A DNA stretch of 64,000 nt from Streptomyces sp. NRRL F-6131 (GCA_000719695.1 JOHN01000023.1:41166-105165), one strand, 5' to 3'; numbered from the stretch's first letter, positions 45,812 to 54,028 are shown. Program-made: numbers and translations. Notes: generated from the sequence alone by a model not told the origin.

Positions 45812-46669
45812 ATGAACAGCACGAACACCACCACCCTCGTCACCGGCGCCCGCGGCAAGGTCGGCCGCGGCGTCGTCGCCCGGCTGCACGCCGCCGGCCA
45901 CGCCGTCCGCGCCGCCAGCGCCCGCACCGCCGACCTGACCGTGCCCGACGGCGTCGAGGCCGTCGAACTCGCCCTCGACCGGCCGGAGACCTTCGCCGCG
46001 GCGCTGCACGGCGTCCGCCAGGTCTTCCTCTACCCCCAGCCCGCCGGCATCGACGCCTTCGTCACGGCCGCCGAGGCCGCCGGCGTCGAGCACGTCGTCC
46101 TGCTGTCCTCGTCCTCCGTCCTCGGCCCCGACGCCGAGCAGGACCCGCTGGCGAGCCACAGCCTCCTCGTCGAGCGCGCCCTCGCCGGCTCCGGCCTCAC
46201 CTGCACCTTCCTGCGCCCGGACGCCTTCGCCAGCAACGCGCTCGGCTGGGCGTACGCCATCGGCCGGGGCCTGCCGATCCGGCTCGCCCACCCGGACGCG
46301 CACATCGCGCCGATCCACCCCGAGGACATCGCCGACATCGCCGCCGAGGCCCTGACCGGCACGTCCCTCACCGGCACCGCGCCGACCCTGACCGGCCCCG
46401 AGTCGCTCACCTTCCGCGAGCAGCTCGCCGTCCTCGCCGACGCCCTCGGCCGGGAGATCCCGGTGGAGCGGATCACCCGCGCCGAGGCCGAGGAGGAGAT
46501 GGGCCGTCACATGCCGGCCCACGTGGTCACCTCGCTGCTCGACCTCTGGGCAGCCGCCGACCACGGTCCGGCCGCCGTCCACGACACCACGCGGACCCTC
46601 CTCGGCCGCCCCGCCCGCACCTACCGCCAGTGGGCCGGCGAGAACACCGCCGCCTTCGGCCGCGGCTGA
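45812..46669 (+). CDS. NmrA-like NAD(P)-binding protein (atypical SDR)
   Basis: This 285-residue protein has an N-terminal TTLVTGARGKVGRGVVARLHAAGH cofactor fold, VFLYPQPAGIDAFVTAAEAAGVEHVVLLSSSSVLG, then TFLRPDAFASNALGWAYAIGRG and the HPEDIADIAAEAL segment typical of NmrA/TMR-like proteins. These act as NAD(P)H-linked reductases or redox sensors. It is divergent from a MarR repressor and upstream of a second MarR-type gene, from which it is separated by repeat tracts. Confidence 0.88.
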   Translation: MNSTNTTTLVTGARGKVGRGVVARLHAAGHAVRAASARTADLTVPDGVEAVELALDRPETFAAALHGVRQVFLYPQPAGIDAFVTAAEAAGVEHVVLLSSSSVLGPDAEQDPLASHSLLVERALAGSGLTCTFLRPDAFASNALGWAYAIGRGLPIRLAHPDAHIAPIHPEDIADIAAEALTGTSLTGTAPTLTGPESLTFREQLAVLADALGREIPVERITRAEAEEEMGRHMPAHVVTSLLDLWAAADHGPAAVHDTTRTLLGRPARTYRQWAGENTAAFGRG

Positions 46670-46673
46670 CCCG

Positions 46674-46733
46674 TGTGGCACTGGCCCACGCGGCACTGGC
46701 CCGTCCGGCACTGGCCGCTGTGGCACCGGCCGG
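46674..46733 (+). repeat. Four 15-bp tandem repeats
   Basis: TGTGGCACTGGCCCA and three variants (units at 46674, 46689, 46704 and 46719) share the core GGCACTGGCC. They begin 5 bp after the NmrA-like stop. Confidence 0.8.
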
Positions 46734-46760
46734 TGACGCAGTGCCCCGCACGACGGACCG

Positions 46761-46816
46761 ACCCGCACCCGCGCCTGCACCCGCACCCGCACCCGCACCC
46801 GCACCCGCACCCGCAC
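46761..46816 (+). repeat. Hexanucleotide (CACCCG)n microsatellite
   Basis: About nine copies of CACCCG with one interrupted unit run from 46761 to 46816 and end directly at the AGGAG ribosome site of the next gene. In the gene's frame they would read as alternating Ala-Pro, but the GTG start lies after the tract. Confidence 0.9.
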
Positions 46817-46827
46817 AGGAGAACGCC

Positions 46828-47241
46828 GTGAAGCACATCGGCTACTGGCTCAACCGCACCGACCGGGCCCTCACCGCCACCATGGACGCCGTGCTGGCCG
46901 AGTTCGGCCTCACCCGCCTCGCCTGGCAGGTCCTCAACGTCGTCGAGGACGACCCGCGGGCCACCGACACCGCGGTGCGCACCGTCCTGGCCGCCAACGC
47001 CTCCCCCGCCGAGCTGGCCGACACCGTCGCCGCCGTCCTCGCCGACGGCTGGGCCGTCCGCCCGGCGGCGGAGCGCCTCGCGCTGACCGGGGACGGCCGC
47101 GCCCGCCTCGCCCGCGCGGGCGAGCGCGTCACCGCGTTCCGCGAGGCCGCCACCGCCGGGATCTCCCCGGAGGAGTACCGCACCGCGGTCGACGTCCTGG
47201 AGCGCATGACCCGCAACCTGGAGACCGGCCACGGCCACTGA
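46828..47241 (+). CDS. MarR-like winged-helix protein
   Basis: This 137-residue protein begins at a GTG with AGGAG upstream: KHIGYWLNRTDRALTATMDAVLAEFGLTRLAWQVLNVV, then a winged region and LALTGDGRARLARAGERVTAFREAA, typical of MarR-like regulators found beside NmrA-type genes. The recognition helix region (ASPAELADTVAAVLADGW) is atypical. It may be co-transcribed with the NmrA-like gene. The long hexanucleotide repeat just before its ribosome site is notable. Confidence 0.8.
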   Translation: MKHIGYWLNRTDRALTATMDAVLAEFGLTRLAWQVLNVVEDDPRATDTAVRTVLAANASPAELADTVAAVLADGWAVRPAAERLALTGDGRARLARAGERVTAFREAATAGISPEEYRTAVDVLERMTRNLETGHGH

Positions 47242-47292
47242 CCCGCCACGACTCGACAAGACCCACCGACGACCCACCGACAGCAGCCCGCC

Positions 47293-48669
47293 TCAAGCCT
47301 CCCCCGCCTCCCGCAGGTCCGCGATCCGGCGGATCTTGCCGACCGAGCGCTCCAGGCCGTACGGGTCCACCACCTCGACGTCCACGCTCACCCCGACCCC
47401 GTCCTTCACCGCCCGCGCGATCACCCCGACGGCGGCCTCCCGCTGTTCGGGCCCGGCGTCCGGGCGGGCCTCCACCCGCACCGTCAGGTGGTCCAGCCGG
47501 CCCCGGCGGGTCAGTCGCAGCTGGAAGTGCGGCGCCACCGCGGGCACCCGCAGCAGGATCTCCTCGATCTGGGTCGGGAAGAGGTTGACCCCGCGCAGGA
47601 TGATCATGTCGTCGGTGCGGCCCGTCACCTTGGCCATCCGGCGGAACGCGGGGCGGGCGGTGCCGGGCAGCAGCCGGGTGAGGTCGCGGGTGCGGTAGCG
47701 GATCACCGGCAGCGCCTCCTTGGTGAGCGAGGTGAAGACGAGTTCGCCGTCCTCGCCGTCCGGCAGCACCCGGTCGGTCAACGGGTCGACCACCTCCGGG
47801 TAGAAGTGGTCCTCCCAGATGTGCAGACCGTCCTTGGTCTCCACGCACTCCTGCGCGACGCCCGGCCCCATCACCTCGGAGAGCCCGTAGATGTCGACGG
47901 CGTGGAGGTCCGTCCGGCGCTCGATCTCGGCGCGCATCTCCTCCGTCCACGGTTCGGCGCCGAAGATGCCGATCCGCAGCGAGGTGGTGCGCGGGTCGAC
48001 GCCCTGCCGCTCGAACTCGTCGAGCAGGGTGAGCAGGTAGGACGGGGTGACCATGATGATCTCGGGCCGGAGGTCCTGGATGAGCCGGACCTGGCGGGCC
48101 GTCATGCCGCCGGAGGCCGGGACCACGGTGCAGCCCGCGCGTTCGGCGCCCGCGTGGGCGCCCAGGCCGCCGGTGAACAGGCCGTAGCCGTAGGCGATGT
48201 GCACCGTCTGGCCGGGCCGTCCGCCGGCCGCCCGGATCGAGCGGGCCACCACGTCCGCCCACACGTCGAGGTCGTGCTCGGTGTAGCCGACCACGGTGGG
48301 CCGGCCGGTCGTCCCGCTGGAGGCGTGGATCCGGCGGACCCGCTCCTTCGGGACGGCGAACATGCCGTACGGGTAGGTGTCGCGCAGGTCGGCCTTGGTG
48401 GTGAAGGGGAAGCGGGCGAGGTCGGCGAGGGTCCGGCAGTCCTCGGGCGCGACGCCGGCCGCATCGAACTTCCGCCGGTACAGCTCGACGTTGTCGTAGG
48501 CGTGGCGCAGCGTGGCCCGCAGGTGCTCGAGCTGGTGCGCGCGCAGCTCCTCGGCGGTCATCCGCTCACCGGTGTCCAGGAGTTCGTCCGGCGGTGCCTC
48601 GCCGAGCCTCGTCCGGGTGGCTCCGCCGGGACCTCCGGGGGTGCCCGGATCCGCCGCTGCGCCGCCCAT
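47293..48669 (-). CDS. paaK: Phenylacetate-CoA ligase-type adenylate-forming enzyme
   Basis: This 458-residue protein has the PaaK pattern: FPFTTKADLRDTYPYGMFAVP, the ATP loop IHASSGTTGRPTVVGYT, IFGAEPWTEEMR, IYGLSEVMGPG, YRTRDLTRLLPG and the C-terminal GRTDDMIILRGVNLFPTQIEE. It activates phenylacetate (or a related aryl acid) to its CoA thioester. The start ATG at 48669 follows GGAGGAGG. The N-terminal 30 residues are a variable Gly/Pro-rich extension. No other paa degradation genes are next to it, so the gene is orphaned from the pathway here. Confidence 0.92.
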   Translation of the reverse strand: MGGAAADPGTPGGPGGATRTRLGEAPPDELLDTGERMTAEELRAHQLEHLRATLRHAYDNVELYRRKFDAAGVAPEDCRTLADLARFPFTTKADLRDTYPYGMFAVPKERVRRIHASSGTTGRPTVVGYTEHDLDVWADVVARSIRAAGGRPGQTVHIAYGYGLFTGGLGAHAGAERAGCTVVPASGGMTARQVRLIQDLRPEIIMVTPSYLLTLLDEFERQGVDPRTTSLRIGIFGAEPWTEEMRAEIERRTDLHAVDIYGLSEVMGPGVAQECVETKDGLHIWEDHFYPEVVDPLTDRVLPDGEDGELVFTSLTKEALPVIRYRTRDLTRLLPGTARPAFRRMAKVTGRTDDMIILRGVNLFPTQIEEILLRVPAVAPHFQLRLTRRGRLDHLTVRVEARPDAGPEQREAAVGVIARAVKDGVGVSVDVEVVDPYGLERSVGKIRRIADLREAGEA

Positions 48670-48698
48670 CGCGCCTCCTCCGAGGTTCGAACGTTTCC

Positions 48699-48712
48699 AC
48701 CGATCATTCGGT
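48699..48712. promoter_or_regulatory. Candidate TetR/PaaR-type operator upstream of paaK
   Basis: ACCGA-TCAT-TCGGT is a perfect inverted repeat 30 bp before the paaK start. Its ACCG-N6-CGGT core agrees with operators described for PaaR-type TetR repressors. No TetR gene is in the window. Confidence 0.5.
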
Positions 48713-48856
48713 CGGCCCTGGCCGGAGCCAAGTAATCCAGTGCCCGAACCGGCTGTCAAGGGTCGGCGCGCCGGCGGTGACCGCGCAGGTCGGCGGCCCG
48801 CCGGTGCCGCGCGAACCGGCCCGGGGCCGCGGCGGACCCCCCGGTTCCACGCCTCG

Positions 48857-48881
48857 ATGGTGCTACTCTCACTAGCACCAT
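48857..48881. promoter_or_regulatory. Perfect GntR operator overlapping a leaderless start
   Basis: ATGGTGCTA (48857-48865) and TAGCACCAT (48873-48881) form a perfect 9-bp inverted repeat around a 7-bp spacer. The last two bases are the A and T of the GntR gene's ATG. A TACTCT -10-like element lies inside the repeat. Confidence 0.7.
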
Positions 48882-49227
48882 GTTGCTGAAGCTGGAGGCC
48901 GGGGACGCACGGCCGTTGCACGAGCAGGTTGCCGGGGCGATCCGGCGGGCCGTCGGCGAGGGCGACTGTGCGCCCGGCGAACGGTTGCCGCCGGCACGGG
49001 AGTTGGCGCTGGCGCTCGGCGTGAACGCGAACACGGTGCTGCGGGCCCTGCGGGTGCTGCGGGACGAAGGGGTCCTGGAGTTCCGCCGAGGCCGCGGCAT
49101 CACCGTCGCGCGGGGTGCCGACCGGCGCGCCGAACTGCTGGACGCCGTCCGCCGGTTGGTCGCGGACGCGGCGCACGCCGGCTTCGGCAGGGAGGAACTC
49201 GTCGAGATGATCAGGGGGCTGGAGTGA
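48880..49227 (+). CDS. GntR family regulator, YtrA subfamily
   Basis: This 115-residue protein has the short YtrA form: DARPLHEQVAGAIRRAVGEGDCAPGERLPPARELALALGVNANTVLRALRVLRDEGVLEFRRGRGITVA, then a brief helical tail. YtrA-type regulators usually repress their own membrane-protein operon. Here the DUF1648 gene is coupled by a GTGA overlap. There is no ribosome site, and the operator covers the start, consistent with a leaderless, self-repressed transcript. Confidence 0.92.
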   Translation: MLLKLEAGDARPLHEQVAGAIRRAVGEGDCAPGERLPPARELALALGVNANTVLRALRVLRDEGVLEFRRGRGITVARGADRRAELLDAVRRLVADAAHAGFGREELVEMIRGLE

Positions 49228-50216
49228 GCGGCGGTTCGCGGGTGGACGGGCGCGGCGGCGGGCGGGGGACCACCCGTGGCGGCGCGGCGGTGTGGGCGTT
49301 CGGGATGCTGACGCTGCTGCTCGGACTGCCGTGGGTGGCCCGGGGCCGGCTGCCGGAGCCGCTGGCCACCCACTGGGCCGGGGAGCGGCCGGACGGTTCG
49401 ATGTCGCTGACGGCCGCGGCCGCCTTCCCCGCCGCCGTCTGGACGGTCGCGGTCGCCGCGGCGGCCGTCGCCCGGTGGCGCGGCGGGGCGCAGGCGCGGG
49501 CCTGGGCGGCGGCCGGGCTGGGCTTCGGGGGCGCGTTGCTGACCGGCGCGCAGGCCTCGATCGTCTCCGCCAACCTGGACCGTCCGAGCTGGCAGGAGGC
49601 CCGGCCGGTCGGCGCCGAGGTGCTGCTGGTCGTGGCGGCCTCGCTCGCGGCCGGCGCGCTGGCCGGGTGGCTCGCCCGCCCGGAGGCCCCGGAGCCGCTC
49701 GCCGCCGCGGACGTCGACGGCCCCCGGCTCGACCTGCCGGAGGGGCAGCGCGCCGTCTGGCTGTCCCGGGCGGTCAATCCGTGGCTGGGACTGCTGGCCG
49801 CCGGGGCCGGGGCGGGGACGGCGGGGGCGGCGCTGGCCGGGTTCGCCGGGCTGGGCGGTCCGGCCTGGGCGACGGCCGCGCCGCTGGCGGTCGTCGCCCT
49901 GGCGGGGGCCGGCTGCTCGTCGGTGCAGGCCCGGGTGACCGAGCGAGGCCTGGACGTGGCGTTCGGCCCGTTCGGCAAGCCGTCCCGGCACTGGGACCCG
50001 GAGCAGATCGTCTCGGCCCGGGCCGAGCACCGCACCCCGGCCCAGGTCGGCGGCTGGGGCTACCGGATGAGCGGCCCGGGCACCACGGTGATGCTGCGCG
50101 CCGGCGAGTGCCTGGTGATCCGGCCCCGGCAGGGCGCCGAGTTCGCGGTGAGCGTGGACGACGCCGAGCGGGGCGCCGCCCTGCTGAACACCGTGGCCGC
50201 CCGCCGGAGCGCTTGA
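49224..50216 (+). CDS. DUF1648-containing membrane protein
   Basis: This 330-residue protein has about 6 membrane helices. The DUF1648 signature LPWVARGRLPEPLATHWAGERPDGSMSLTAAAAFPAAVW is near the N-terminus, and the C-terminal 110 residues form a cytosolic or extracellular beta domain (SSVQARVTERGLDVAFGPFG through VIRPRQGAEFAVSVDD). Similar proteins pair with YtrA-type GntR regulators. Possible roles include cell-envelope stress or sporulation-related immunity (SdpI-like), which is inference only. Confidence 0.85.
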   Translation: MSGGSRVDGRGGGRGTTRGGAAVWAFGMLTLLLGLPWVARGRLPEPLATHWAGERPDGSMSLTAAAAFPAAVWTVAVAAAAVARWRGGAQARAWAAAGLGFGGALLTGAQASIVSANLDRPSWQEARPVGAEVLLVVAASLAAGALAGWLARPEAPEPLAAADVDGPRLDLPEGQRAVWLSRAVNPWLGLLAAGAGAGTAGAALAGFAGLGGPAWATAAPLAVVALAGAGCSSVQARVTERGLDVAFGPFGKPSRHWDPEQIVSARAEHRTPAQVGGWGYRMSGPGTTVMLRAGECLVIRPRQGAEFAVSVDDAERGAALLNTVAARRSA

Positions 50217-50413
50217 CCGGCCGCCGGAGCGGACGACCGACCGCGGCGCTTGGCCGACCGGTCGGCGCACCCACCGGACCGGCGCCGGGCAGACCTCACC
50301 CCGACGGCCCAACCGGCAGCCGGGAACAGCAGGTTGACGCCCCGCCGGCGCACCGGAGGAGCCTCTCCGCGAACGCGACCCTACCGCGACGCGACGCGCG
50401 GGTGAAGGCCTAG

Positions 50414-50434
50414 ATGAAAGTGATTATCAACCGC
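50414..50434 (+). promoter_or_regulatory. Probable Zur box
   Basis: The segment reads ATGAAAGTGATTATCAACCGC, with a perfect TGAT-T-ATCA core. Its left half matches the actinobacterial Zur consensus (TGAAAATGATTTTCA type) closely and its right half weakly. It lies 100-120 bp before the permease start in a 317-bp spacer whose only other signal is a 14-bp palindrome, GCCGACCGGTCGGC, at 50253-50266. Confidence 0.65.
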
Positions 50435-50533
50435 TACTCTGCCTCCGGGCTCACCTTCTGACGGTGAGCAGACAGGACCTGCCGCCCTCCCGCGACCCGC
50501 GCCGGGCGGCAGGCGAGCTGAGGAGCGGTCACC

Positions 50534-51547
50534 GTGGTGGAGACGAGTCTCGGCAGTGTCCGACAGCCCCAGGCGCCACCGGCGGCGACCCCGCCGCGCC
50601 GCCGGGGCAGCGGCCTGCGCACCGGAGCACTGCTGGTCGCGGCGGCCGCCGCCCCGGCGCTGGCCTGGTCCTGGGACACCGGCGGAGTGCGCGCCTGGCG
50701 GACGCTGCTGGTCGCCGTCGTAGTACAGGGACTGCCGTTCCTGGTGCTCGGCACGGTCGTCTCGGCCGCGATCGGCGCGTTCGTCCCGGCCCGGGTCTTC
50801 GCCCGGCTGCTGCCGCGCAACCCCGCCCTCGCCGTCCCGGTGGCCGGGGTGGCCGGCGCCGTGCTGCCCGGCTGCGAGTGCGCGTCCGTGCCGGTCGCCG
50901 GGAGCCTGATGCGGCGCGGGGTCGCCCCGGCCGCCGCGCTCGCCTTCCTGCTCGCCGCACCCGCCGTCAATCCGGTCGTCCTGGTGTCCACCGCGATCGC
51001 CTTCCCGGACGCGCCGGAGATGGTGCTCGCCCGGCTGGCCGCCTCGCTCGGCAGCGCACTGGTGATGGGCTGGCTCTGGGTGGCCTTCGGACGCCCCGAG
51101 TGGCTGCGCCTGCCCAAGGGCCCCGTCGAGCACGGCGCCGGACGCAACCCGCTGGACGAGTTCCGGCGCGGACTCCAGCACGACTTCCTGCACGCCGGCG
51201 GCTTCCTGGTGCTCGGCGCGGCGGCGGCCGCCACCTTCAACGTGCTCGTCCCGCCGTCCGTGCTGCGCGCCTTCTCCGACTCGCCGTGGCTGGGCGTCCC
51301 GGCGCTCGCGGTGCTCGCCGTCGTGCTGGCCGTCTGTTCGGAGGCGGACGCCTTCGTCGCCGCCTCGCTCACCGGCTTCTCCCCCACCGCCCGGCTGGCG
51401 TTCATGGTGGTCGGCCCGATGGTCGACCTCAAGCTGATCGCCCTCCAGTCCGGCTCCTTCGGGCGCGCCTTCGCCGCCCGGTTCTCCTCCGCGACCTTCG
51501 TCGTCGCCGTCCTCGCCAGCGTCCTGACCGGAGGGATCCTGCTGTGA
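50534..51547 (+). CDS. YraQ/DUF318-type permease
   Basis: This 337-residue protein has about 8 membrane helices and the family motifs GAVLPGCECASVPVAGSLMRRGVAPAAALAFLLAAPAVNPVV and AVCSEADAFVAASLTGFS. The CxC in the first motif is a likely metal or redox site. The start is a GTG after GAGGAGCG; the next codon is also GTG. It is coupled by GTGA overlap to the TIGR03943 gene. Pairs like this occur in zinc-starvation (Zur) regulons of other Gram-positives, so a zinc-related transport or cofactor role is inferred. Confidence 0.88.
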   Translation: MVETSLGSVRQPQAPPAATPPRRRGSGLRTGALLVAAAAAPALAWSWDTGGVRAWRTLLVAVVVQGLPFLVLGTVVSAAIGAFVPARVFARLLPRNPALAVPVAGVAGAVLPGCECASVPVAGSLMRRGVAPAAALAFLLAAPAVNPVVLVSTAIAFPDAPEMVLARLAASLGSALVMGWLWVAFGRPEWLRLPKGPVEHGAGRNPLDEFRRGLQHDFLHAGGFLVLGAAAAATFNVLVPPSVLRAFSDSPWLGVPALAVLAVVLAVCSEADAFVAASLTGFSPTARLAFMVVGPMVDLKLIALQSGSFGRAFAARFSSATFVVAVLASVLTGGILL

Positions 51548-52485
51548 CCACCGCCACCGCCACCGCCCGCGCCCCGCGCACCCGGTTCCGGGGGTTCGCG
51601 CCGTCGCTGCTGCTCGTACTGGTCGGGGCCGCGCTGCTGCGGATCACCGTGGGCAGCGACGTGTTCCTGCAGTACGTGAAGGAGGAGCTGCGGCTGCCGC
51701 TGATCGCCTCGGGGGTGATCCTGTTCGCCCTGGGCGTCGCGGGGGTGGTGGTGCGGCTCACGGAACGGCGCCGGGCGCCGGTGCTGCGGTTCGGGCGGGA
51801 CGCCGAGGGGAACGCGGTCTGGTCCCGGCCGGAGGCCGCCGACCGGCACGGGCACGACGGACACGAGTCCGCGCATCCCGACCACGCCGGGCACGACCGT
51901 GCCGGAAGCGGCCACGAACACGACCACGAGCACGGCCCCCGGGTGGCGTGGCTGCTCGCCGTACCGGCGGTGCTGCTGCTCTGCTTCACCCCGCCCGCGC
52001 TCGGCTCGTTCACCGCCTCCCGGGACGGCGCGGACGCCACCGTGGACGCCACCGCCTACAGCGCCTCGCTCGCCGGACCACCGCCCCCGCCGGCCGGGTC
52101 CGCCGCACCGGCCGGATCGAGTGTGACCACGCCCACGCCGCTGACCCTCGGCGAGTTCATCGCCCGCAGCCGCGACCCCCGGCGCACCCTGGCCGACCGC
52201 CCGGTCCGGCTGACCGGCTTCGTCACCCCCGGCACCGCACCCGGTGAGTGGTACCTCAACCGGCTCATCGCCAGTTGCTGCGCCGCCGACGCCCGGCGGC
52301 TGCGCGTCCTGGTGCACGCCGACGGGCCCACCCCGGCCACCGACAGCTGGGTCGAACTGACCGGGGTCTGGCACCCCCTGCCGGACGCGCCCGCCACCGC
52401 GGCGCCCCGGATCGACGCGAGCGCGCAGCACGGTGTGCCGCAGCCGCGTGCGCCGTACCGGGACTCCGCGCCGTCGGACGGCTGA
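51544..52485 (+). CDS. TIGR03943 family membrane protein with a His-rich loop
   Basis: This 313-residue protein has two N-terminal membrane helices (about 17-35, 50-70) and a third near 135-155. The loop between them (about residues 98-130) is packed with His, Asp and Glu (HGHDGHESAHPDH, GHEHDHEHG), a typical metal-binding stretch. A C-terminal domain contains TLGEFIARSRDPRRTLADRPVRLTGFVTPG and LNRLIASCCAADARRLRVLV; the CC pair is conserved in the family. It is coupled to the permease, probably forming a Zur-controlled zinc-handling complex. Confidence 0.88.
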   Translation: MTTATATARAPRTRFRGFAPSLLLVLVGAALLRITVGSDVFLQYVKEELRLPLIASGVILFALGVAGVVVRLTERRRAPVLRFGRDAEGNAVWSRPEAADRHGHDGHESAHPDHAGHDRAGSGHEHDHEHGPRVAWLLAVPAVLLLCFTPPALGSFTASRDGADATVDATAYSASLAGPPPPPAGSAAPAGSSVTTPTPLTLGEFIARSRDPRRTLADRPVRLTGFVTPGTAPGEWYLNRLIASCCAADARRLRVLVHADGPTPATDSWVELTGVWHPLPDAPATAAPRIDASAQHGVPQPRAPYRDSAPSDG

Positions 52486-52546
52486 GCGGGCGCCGAGCGG
52501 CCGGCCCGCGACGGTCCCGCGGACCGGCCGCCCGGGACGGCCCGGA

Positions 52547-53416
52547 TCAGCCCCGGCGCTTCGGCCGACCGCGCCGGGCCGCCGCCGCACCACCGGCGGA
52601 CGAGCCGGAGCCACCCCGAGCCCGTCCGCCACCGGCGGCCGGCCGGCCTCCACCCTTCGCGGCCCCACCCTTGGCGGTGCCGCCGCCCTTTCCGCCGCCG
52701 GTCCGCGCGGCGCCGCCCTTGACCGGCCCGCCCTTGACCGGCCCGCCCTTTCCGGAGCCGCCCTTCGCCGCCGGAGCCGCCGTCTGGGCCGCCGCGGTCT
52801 GGCCACGACCGCGCGAGCTGTTGACCGTCCGGCCCCGGACGATGCCGATGAACTCCTCCACCAGGTCGGTGGTCAGCTCCTCCGGCCAGGCGAGCGCGAT
52901 CCGGGACTGCGGGGCGTCCGTCATCGTCCGGTAGGTGAGGTCGCGCCGGTGGTGCAGGCGCGCCAGCGACTGCGGGACGAGCAGCACCCCGACCCCGGCC
53001 GCGACCAGCTCGATCGCGTCGGCCGTGGTGGCCGGCCGCTCGATGGCGGGCCGCCCGGGCAGCTGCTCCCACGCGAGGGTGTCGTCGAGCGGGTGGAAGA
53101 CCACGTCGTCGGCGAGGTCCCCGACGGAGACCTCCTCCGCCGCCGCCAGCCAGTGGTCCTCCTTCGGGAAGACCACCACCGTCGTCTCGGTGTACAGCGG
53201 GATCGCGCTCAGCCCGGTCCGGTCGACCGGCAGCCGCACCAGTCCCGCGTCCGCGTCGCCCGCGCGCAACGTCGGTTCGCCGTCGGCCGCGTCGACCGCG
53301 ACCAGGGCGAGCGGAACGTCCGGAAGCCGCTCCGACCAGACGCGCGCCCACTTCCCGGGGGTCACGCCCGGGACGTACGCCAGCCGGAACGAGGGTGTCA
53401 CCTGCATCTCTGTCAC
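52547..53416 (-). CDS. LysR effector-domain protein lacking the HTH, with a Gly/Lys tail
   Basis: This 289-residue protein begins (GTG at 53416; ATG at 53407 is an alternative) directly with a LysR substrate-binding domain: FRLAYVPGVTPGKWARVWSERLPDVPLALVAV, RLPVDRTGLSAIPLYTETTVVVFPKEDHW and LVAAGVGVLLVPQSLARLH. No DNA-binding HTH is present. The last 85 residues are a basic, disordered Gly/Lys/Ala tail with KGGPVKGG repeats, which could bind nucleic acid. It is divergent from the DUF5997 gene with only 58 bp between them, an arrangement I recall as conserved in streptomycetes. Confidence 0.88.
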   Translation of the reverse strand: MTEMQVTPSFRLAYVPGVTPGKWARVWSERLPDVPLALVAVDAADGEPTLRAGDADAGLVRLPVDRTGLSAIPLYTETTVVVFPKEDHWLAAAEEVSVGDLADDVVFHPLDDTLAWEQLPGRPAIERPATTADAIELVAAGVGVLLVPQSLARLHHRRDLTYRTMTDAPQSRIALAWPEELTTDLVEEFIGIVRGRTVNSSRGRGQTAAAQTAAPAAKGGSGKGGPVKGGPVKGGAARTGGGKGGGTAKGGAAKGGGRPAAGGGRARGGSGSSAGGAAAARRGRPKRRG

Positions 53417-53474
53417 CCGACCAAGGCTACCGACCGTGACAGCGGGCGTCGGCCGCTCGCTTACCCTGGTGACC

Positions 53475-53909
53475 ATGACATCGCTCAAGCAGAAGACCAC
53501 GCAGACCATGAAGCCGGCGACGGCGGCGAAGAAGCTCGGGGTCTACCTCGGCGCCACCCCCGCCGACTTCCAGTCGGACGTGATCTCCCGCGAGGAGCTC
53601 ACCGCCCTGCAGACCGAGCCGCCGCAGTGGCTCCAGGACCTGCGCCGCAACGGCCCGCACCCGCGTTCCGTGGTGGCCTCGCGGCTCGGCGTCTCGGCGT
53701 CCGGCCTGGCCCGCGGCGGCGTGACGGAGGCGCTGACCACCGAAGAGATCGACGCGCTGCGGGAGGAGAACCCGGACTGGCTCCGGCGCGAGCGCACGAT
53801 CCAGGAGGAGGTCCGCAAGGAGAGCGTGCGGGTCAAGGAGAAGCACGAGAAGGAGGAGAAGCGGCGCCAGCAGGCCGCCGCTGCCGCCGAGCGCGAGAAG
53901 AACCGCTGA
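53475..53909 (+). CDS. DUF5997 family protein
   Basis: This 144-residue protein reads MKPATAAKKLGVYLGATPADFQSDVISREELTALQTEPPQWLQDLRRNGPHPRSVVASRLGVSASGLARGG, followed by a charged coiled-coil tail of Glu/Lys/Arg (residues about 105-144). The middle may be a small HTH-like helical domain. Function unknown. A -10-like TACCCT at 53462-53467 lies 7 bp before the ATG with no ribosome site, implying a leaderless transcript. It is divergent from the LysR-like gene, its usual partner. Confidence 0.85.
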   Translation: MTSLKQKTTQTMKPATAAKKLGVYLGATPADFQSDVISREELTALQTEPPQWLQDLRRNGPHPRSVVASRLGVSASGLARGGVTEALTTEEIDALREENPDWLRRERTIQEEVRKESVRVKEKHEKEEKRRQQAAAAAEREKNR

Positions 53910-53956
53910 CCTGCGGCGTTCTGCCGACCGCAGCTCGCTCCGCCTCGCTCCACCCC

Positions 53957-53984
53957 GGCCCCCCGGCGTTCGCGCCGGGGGGCC
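53957..53984. terminator. Hairpin after the DUF5997 gene
   Basis: GGCCCCCCGGCG (53957-53968), a TTCG tetraloop and CGCCGGGGGGCC (53973-53984) form a perfect 12-bp stem. Confidence 0.75.
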
Positions 53985-54028
53985 GTCCCATGTCCGGCGG
54001 CGGGCGCCGCGCCCGCCGGAAATCCACT

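Noticed and set aside
44582..46816. CRISPR array in the repeat-rich intergenic regions
   Set aside because: The repeats are contiguous tandem units without unique spacers, and no cas genes are present.
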